Source: Bacillota bacterium
GTDB lineage: Bacteria > Bacillota > Clostridia > Oscillospirales > Acutalibacteraceae
Reading direction: 5' to 3'
NCBI GenBank assembly: GCA_023397245.1
Contig: JAEWUH010000278.1
Location: 1 to 16,887, forward strand
DNA: 16,887 nucleotides
Below the pieces are notes generated by a model, which was not told the DNA's origin, did no database searches, and saw only the letters and a program-made list of their open reading frames with translations. Made by a program: the position numbers and the translations under genes. This document shows positions 14,281-16,887 of the stretch, in pieces (the stretch's first letter is position 1; every line of letters begins with the position of its first letter).

Positions 14281-15639
14281 ATGATTCACAAGTATACCTT
14301 AAATGGATATCATATCGTATTAGATACAAACAGCGGAGCGGTGCATCTTTTTGACAGCGCGCCGTATGATATGCTGGATTACCTCAATGACAGTGTTCCG
14401 GATCATCCACCTGAAGATATGATGAAAGCCCTGAGGGGAAAATACGACCTTCAGACCTTGCAGGAAGCCTACGAAGAGCTTCTGGATCTCTATAAGGGCG
14501 GGTTGCTTTATTCTTCGGACGAGTACGAACAGTTTTGCGGTATGATGAAGAATGCTCCCGTTAAATCCATGTGCCTCAACATTGCCCACGACTGCAACCT
14601 CCGCTGCGAATACTGCTTTGCTTCAAAGGGCGATTTTGGACGCGGCAGAATGCTTATGCCATTTGAGGTAGGCAAAAAAGCGATCGATTTTCTGATTGAA
14701 AAGTCAGAGGGAAGACATAACCTGGAGGTTGACTTCTTCGGCGGTGAACCGCTTATGAATTTTGAAGTGGTCAAACAGGTCGTTGAATATGCCCGGAGCA
14801 TTGAAAAGGAACACAATAAGAATTTCCGTTTTACCATAACAACCAACGGTCTTTTGCTTACCGACGATAAAATCGATTTTATCAATCGGGAAATGTCAAA
14901 CTGTGTTTTGTCCTGGGACGGAAGAAAAAGCGTAAACGACCTTCTGCGCGTCAGGGTGGATGGTACCGGCAGCTATGATTCGATCGTACCGAAATTCAAG
15001 AAGCTTGTGGCGACGCGCGGCGACAAGGACTACTATGCGCGCGGCACCTTTACAAAGCATAACCTTGATTTTACGAACGATGTATTACATATGGCTGACT
15101 TGGGATTTGACCAGATTTCTGTGGAACCCGTCGTATCGGATATGAAGCTGGATTATTCCATTAAGGAAGCCGATCTGCCGCGGGTATTTGAAGAATATGA
15201 ACGTCTCGCGGACGTAATCATTCAGCGCAGGAAAGAGGGGAGAGGGTTTAACTTCTTCCACTTCATGCTTGACCTGGATCAGGGGCCCTGCGCGATTAAA
15301 CGTCTCCGCGGCTGCGGCTGTGGCAACGAATATGTAGCCGTAACGCCGGAGGGCGATCTTTTCCCTTGCCATCAGTTTGTAGGCGACGACCGGTGGAAAA
15401 TGGGAAATGTAATGGACGGTACTTTCAATACGGAAATGAAACACGAATTTGCTCTGGCAAATGTCTATTCCAAACCGGAATGCAAAAGCTGCTGGGCAAA
15501 GTTTTACTGCAGCGGCGGATGCAACGCAAACAACTGGCAGTATGAAGGGGATATCCATAAAGCGCACAAGATTTCCTGCAACCTTGAAAAAAAGCGTCTG
15601 GAGTGTGCTATTATGATCAAAGCAGCACTGTCGGAATAA
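14281..15639 (+). CDS. scfB: SCIFF radical SAM/SPASM thioether maturase
   Basis: Iron-sulfur radical S-adenosylmethionine enzyme that installs thioether cross-links in ScfA. It is 452 residues. Positions about 1-85 form a PqqD/RRE-like leader-binding domain. The radical-SAM cluster motif CNLRCEYC gives Cys105, Cys109 and Cys112, followed by FFGGEPL and ITTNG. The C-terminal SPASM region supplies cysteines at 337, 345, 347, 363, 401, 404, 410, 414 and 433 (GCGCGNEYVAVTPEGDLFPCHQF and CKSCWAKFYCSGGC), enough for two auxiliary 4Fe-4S clusters as in the homologue CteB. ATG 14281 has GGAGAAA at 14269-14275. It pairs with scfA in an order conserved in Clostridia. Identification is firm; the exact link pattern is inferred from the family. 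Confidence 0.97.
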   Translation: MIHKYTLNGYHIVLDTNSGAVHLFDSAPYDMLDYLNDSVPDHPPEDMMKALRGKYDLQTLQEAYEELLDLYKGGLLYSSDEYEQFCGMMKNAPVKSMCLNIAHDCNLRCEYCFASKGDFGRGRMLMPFEVGKKAIDFLIEKSEGRHNLEVDFFGGEPLMNFEVVKQVVEYARSIEKEHNKNFRFTITTNGLLLTDDKIDFINREMSNCVLSWDGRKSVNDLLRVRVDGTGSYDSIVPKFKKLVATRGDKDYYARGTFTKHNLDFTNDVLHMADLGFDQISVEPVVSDMKLDYSIKEADLPRVFEEYERLADVIIQRRKEGRGFNFFHFMLDLDQGPCAIKRLRGCGCGNEYVAVTPEGDLFPCHQFVGDDRWKMGNVMDGTFNTEMKHEFALANVYSKPECKSCWAKFYCSGGCNANNWQYEGDIHKAHKISCNLEKKRLECAIMIKAALSE

Positions 15640-15654
15640 CCCGGAAAACACAGA

Positions 15655-15695
15655 ACACACGTCTGTTTTTCTCTATACAGACGTGTGTATTTTTA
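15655..15695 (+). terminator. Terminator after scfB
   Basis: ACACACGTCTG (15655-15665) pairs perfectly with CAGACGTGTGT (15678-15688) over eleven base pairs, followed by ATTTTTAT. It begins 15 bases after the scfB stop and ends the scf transcription unit. Confidence 0.9.
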
Positions 15696-15899
15696 TACAT
15701 TAGGTTTACATAATGTAATTAACATAACATTTAGCATGTTTACATAATATTTTCAGCTAAGTTTTATTGAAATGCATAAAAATGAAATGGCTGTATATTT
15801 TTTATTGCGAAGCAGATAAAAATGTATTATAGTATATATTTGCAAGGCAAAATGTAATATTATAGCAAATCCGGCAGCGGGCCTTTTGTGGCCAAGTTA
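15696..15899. other. A+T-rich gene-free stretch with short repeats
   Basis: No credible coding sequence. The 11-base word GTTTACATAAT occurs twice, at 15704-15714 and 15738-15748. The first copy extends into the odd palindrome TTACAT-A-ATGTAA (15706-15718). A possible sigma-A promoter is TTGCGA (15805-15810), 17 bases, TATAGT (15828-15833). A small hairpin pairs GGCC at about 15880-15883 with GGCC at 15890-15893. The role is unknown; operators for spoIIM or the scf locus are possible. Confidence 0.4.
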
Positions 15900-15928
15900 T
15901 CATATAATATCCGCCGGACTCATACAAT
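15900..15928 (+). promoter_or_regulatory. Sigma-E-like sporulation promoter of spoIIM
   Basis: CATACAAT at 15921-15928 is the textbook sigma-E -10 sequence. TCATATA at 15900-15906, 14 bases upstream, fits the loose sigma-E -35 (ATA core). The predicted start near 15935 lies just before the ribosome site AAGGGAG at 15948-15954. In Bacillus subtilis spoIIM belongs to the sigma-E regulon, which agrees. A TATAAT at 15903-15908 lacks a -35 and is the weaker alternative. Confidence 0.65.
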
Positions 15929-15959
15929 TTAGAAGGCATCCTTTTGTAAGGGAGATTGT

Positions 15960-16613
15960 GTGGGTATGAACGAGCTGCGGTATCGGTTTATGCGTGGATT
16001 AAAAAGAGCCCTGCCAGATTTTCTTGATGCAATACGTATCAATTATGTCCTGGTGTTTTTTGCTGCTTTCTTAATAGCCGGAATGGTTTTGGGTGCACTA
16101 TTCGCCAGGAATGCTGATTTCTCTGCTTTAAGCAAACTGGATTTTTTATTTTACAGTAATTTTAAAACAAGGGCCGTTCAGCCTTTTTACTCTGTCTTTT
16201 CGGCATCTTTTGCTTCGTCCTTTTTGTTTATTGCTTTCTGCTTTTTGTGCGGACTTTCCATGTGGGGCTTATTTATTATCCCTGTGGCACTTGTTTTTCG
16301 CGGATTTGGCCTGGGGCTTACTTCAGGTTATTTATATTCCTCCTACGGAGGAAGCGGGATCCTATTTAATTTAGGTGTAATCATGCCGGGAGCATTTATC
16401 TGCTGCCTTGCAATTTTGTTGGCGGCAAGGGAGGGCGTGCGCTTTTCCAGAAGAATTGCGCATTGCGGAGCGTCATCCCAAAACGGGACAATCAGCCGGA
16501 CAAATATAAAACTTTATCTGCTGCGTTTCGGTGCAATTTTGGGGATTGCATTTTTAGCGGCTTTGGCTGATTTGTTCTTTTCTGCATGCTTTTCCGGTAT
16601 GTTTTCTTTTTAA
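15960..16613 (+). CDS. spoIIM: Stage II sporulation protein M
   Basis: SpoIIM is a multi-pass mother-cell membrane protein that anchors the SpoIID/SpoIIP peptidoglycan-remodelling machine during engulfment. The 217 residues match the family. Predicted helices lie at about residues 28-50, 82-105, 108-125 (WGLFIIPVALVFRGFGLGLTSGYLY), 135-155 and 187-212. The RGFGLG segment and the short amphipathic N-terminus are typical of the SpoIIM/DUF95 family. Start choice is open: GTG 15960 is five bases from AAGGGAG and ATG 15966 is eleven bases away. The gene is followed, 20 bases later, by a xerD-type gene, recalling the Bacillus spoIIM-(fur)-xerD neighbourhood. Confidence 0.88.
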   Translation: MGMNELRYRFMRGLKRALPDFLDAIRINYVLVFFAAFLIAGMVLGALFARNADFSALSKLDFLFYSNFKTRAVQPFYSVFSASFASSFLFIAFCFLCGLSMWGLFIIPVALVFRGFGLGLTSGYLYSSYGGSGILFNLGVIMPGAFICCLAILLAAREGVRFSRRIAHCGASSQNGTISRTNIKLYLLRFGAILGIAFLAALADLFFSACFSGMFSF

Positions 16614-16633
16614 ATACGAGGAGATAGAACAAA

Positions 16634-16887
16634 ATGAAGGACTACTGTGCGGATTTTACCGATTATCTTGTGAATAAAAAATCTGTGTCGGCCAACACGC
16701 TGGATTCTTATATTCGGGATGTCGAGCACTTTTTATCCTATCTGGAGAAAGATGGGCTCAGCGGCCCGGCGGAAGCCGATACGGACTTTATCTACCGTTA
16801 TATTCTTCATTTAACAGAGCTGAAAAAATCGAATTCCACAATTACGCGGAACATTGCTTCTGTACGGTGCTTTTATCAGTATCTGAT
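16634..16887 (+). CDS. xerD: Tyrosine recombinase XerD-type, 5' part (3' end outside window)
   Basis: The first 84 residues of a site-specific tyrosine recombinase are visible. They show the N-terminal SAM-like core-binding domain: FTDYLVNKKSVSANTLDSYIRDVEHFLSYL, a short linker, then a segment rich in helices ending STITRNIASVRCFYQYL. The catalytic Arg-His-Arg-Tyr residues lie beyond the window. ATG 16634 has GAGGAGAT at 16618-16625. The position after spoIIM favours the chromosomal XerD that resolves chromosome dimers at dif over an integrase of a mobile element, but XerC or another family member cannot be excluded from this part alone. Confidence 0.85.
   Translation, partial: MKDYCADFTDYLVNKKSVSANTLDSYIRDVEHFLSYLEKDGLSGPAEADTDFIYRYILHLTELKKSNSTITRNIASVRCFYQYL

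Noticed and set aside
15085..15660. Minus-strand open frame of 191 codons opposite scfB
   Set aside because: It is a shadow of the radical-SAM gene; it would start within the scfB terminator region and shows no family resemblance.
16634..16887. Tyrosine recombinase as evidence of a mobile element or integration site
   Set aside because: It follows spoIIM as in sporulating Firmicutes. There is no tRNA gene, direct-repeat attachment site or phage-like gene nearby, so chromosomal XerD is the simpler reading.

Overview
The window looks like chromosomal DNA of a spore-forming, Gram-positive member of the Clostridia, probably close to the Oscillospiraceae/Ruminococcaceae. This is inferred from the nadK-argR-recN order, a tyrosine T-box, a lysine riboswitch, spoIIM followed by xerD, and the clostridial SCIFF (scfA/scfB) peptide system. 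Ribosome binding sites are strong and GG-rich, and intergenic DNA is much richer in A+T than the genes. No insertion sequences, CRISPR arrays, tRNA or rRNA genes were recognised.

Layout. (1) Positions 1-2616, plus strand: the 3' end of nadK, then argR and recN, tightly packed. (2) 2613-4213: tyrS with its own consensus promoter, whose -35 overlaps the recN stop codon, a T-box leader with a UAC specifier and a terminator. (3) 4285-7059: a large YfhO-family membrane protein with its own promoter, ending at a hairpin that can serve both strands. (4) 7160-10815, minus strand: a lysine-biosynthesis operon, transcribed asd-dapA-dapB-ACT protein, behind a lysine riboswitch and intrinsic terminator. 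The last gene is a stand-alone tandem ACT-domain protein resembling the regulatory half of aspartokinase without the kinase domain. (5) 10799-13064, plus strand: queA and tgt for queuosine in tRNA, fired from a promoter interlocked with the divergent asd promoter. (6) 13071-15695: yajC, a small four-helix membrane protein (TIGR04086-like), the 48-residue six-cysteine peptide gene scfA, and its radical-SAM maturase gene scfB. (7) 15696-16887: an A+T-rich gap with short repeats, a sigma-E-like promoter, spoIIM and the 5' part of a XerD-type recombinase gene.

How the parts work together. Amino-acid supply is controlled by RNA in two places: the T-box senses uncharged tRNA-Tyr for tyrS, and the riboswitch senses lysine for the asd-dap operon. 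ArgR adds protein-level arginine control elsewhere. queA and tgt act in successive steps of queuosine formation. scfA and scfB form a precursor/maturase pair for a thioether-bridged (ranthipeptide) product. They sit next to yajC (Sec accessory) and an unassigned membrane protein, which makes a link to export conceivable but unproven. spoIIM places the right end in the sporulation programme. The SCIFF locus is a known class; its small precursor gene is easily missed, and the product's biological role is the most open question here.
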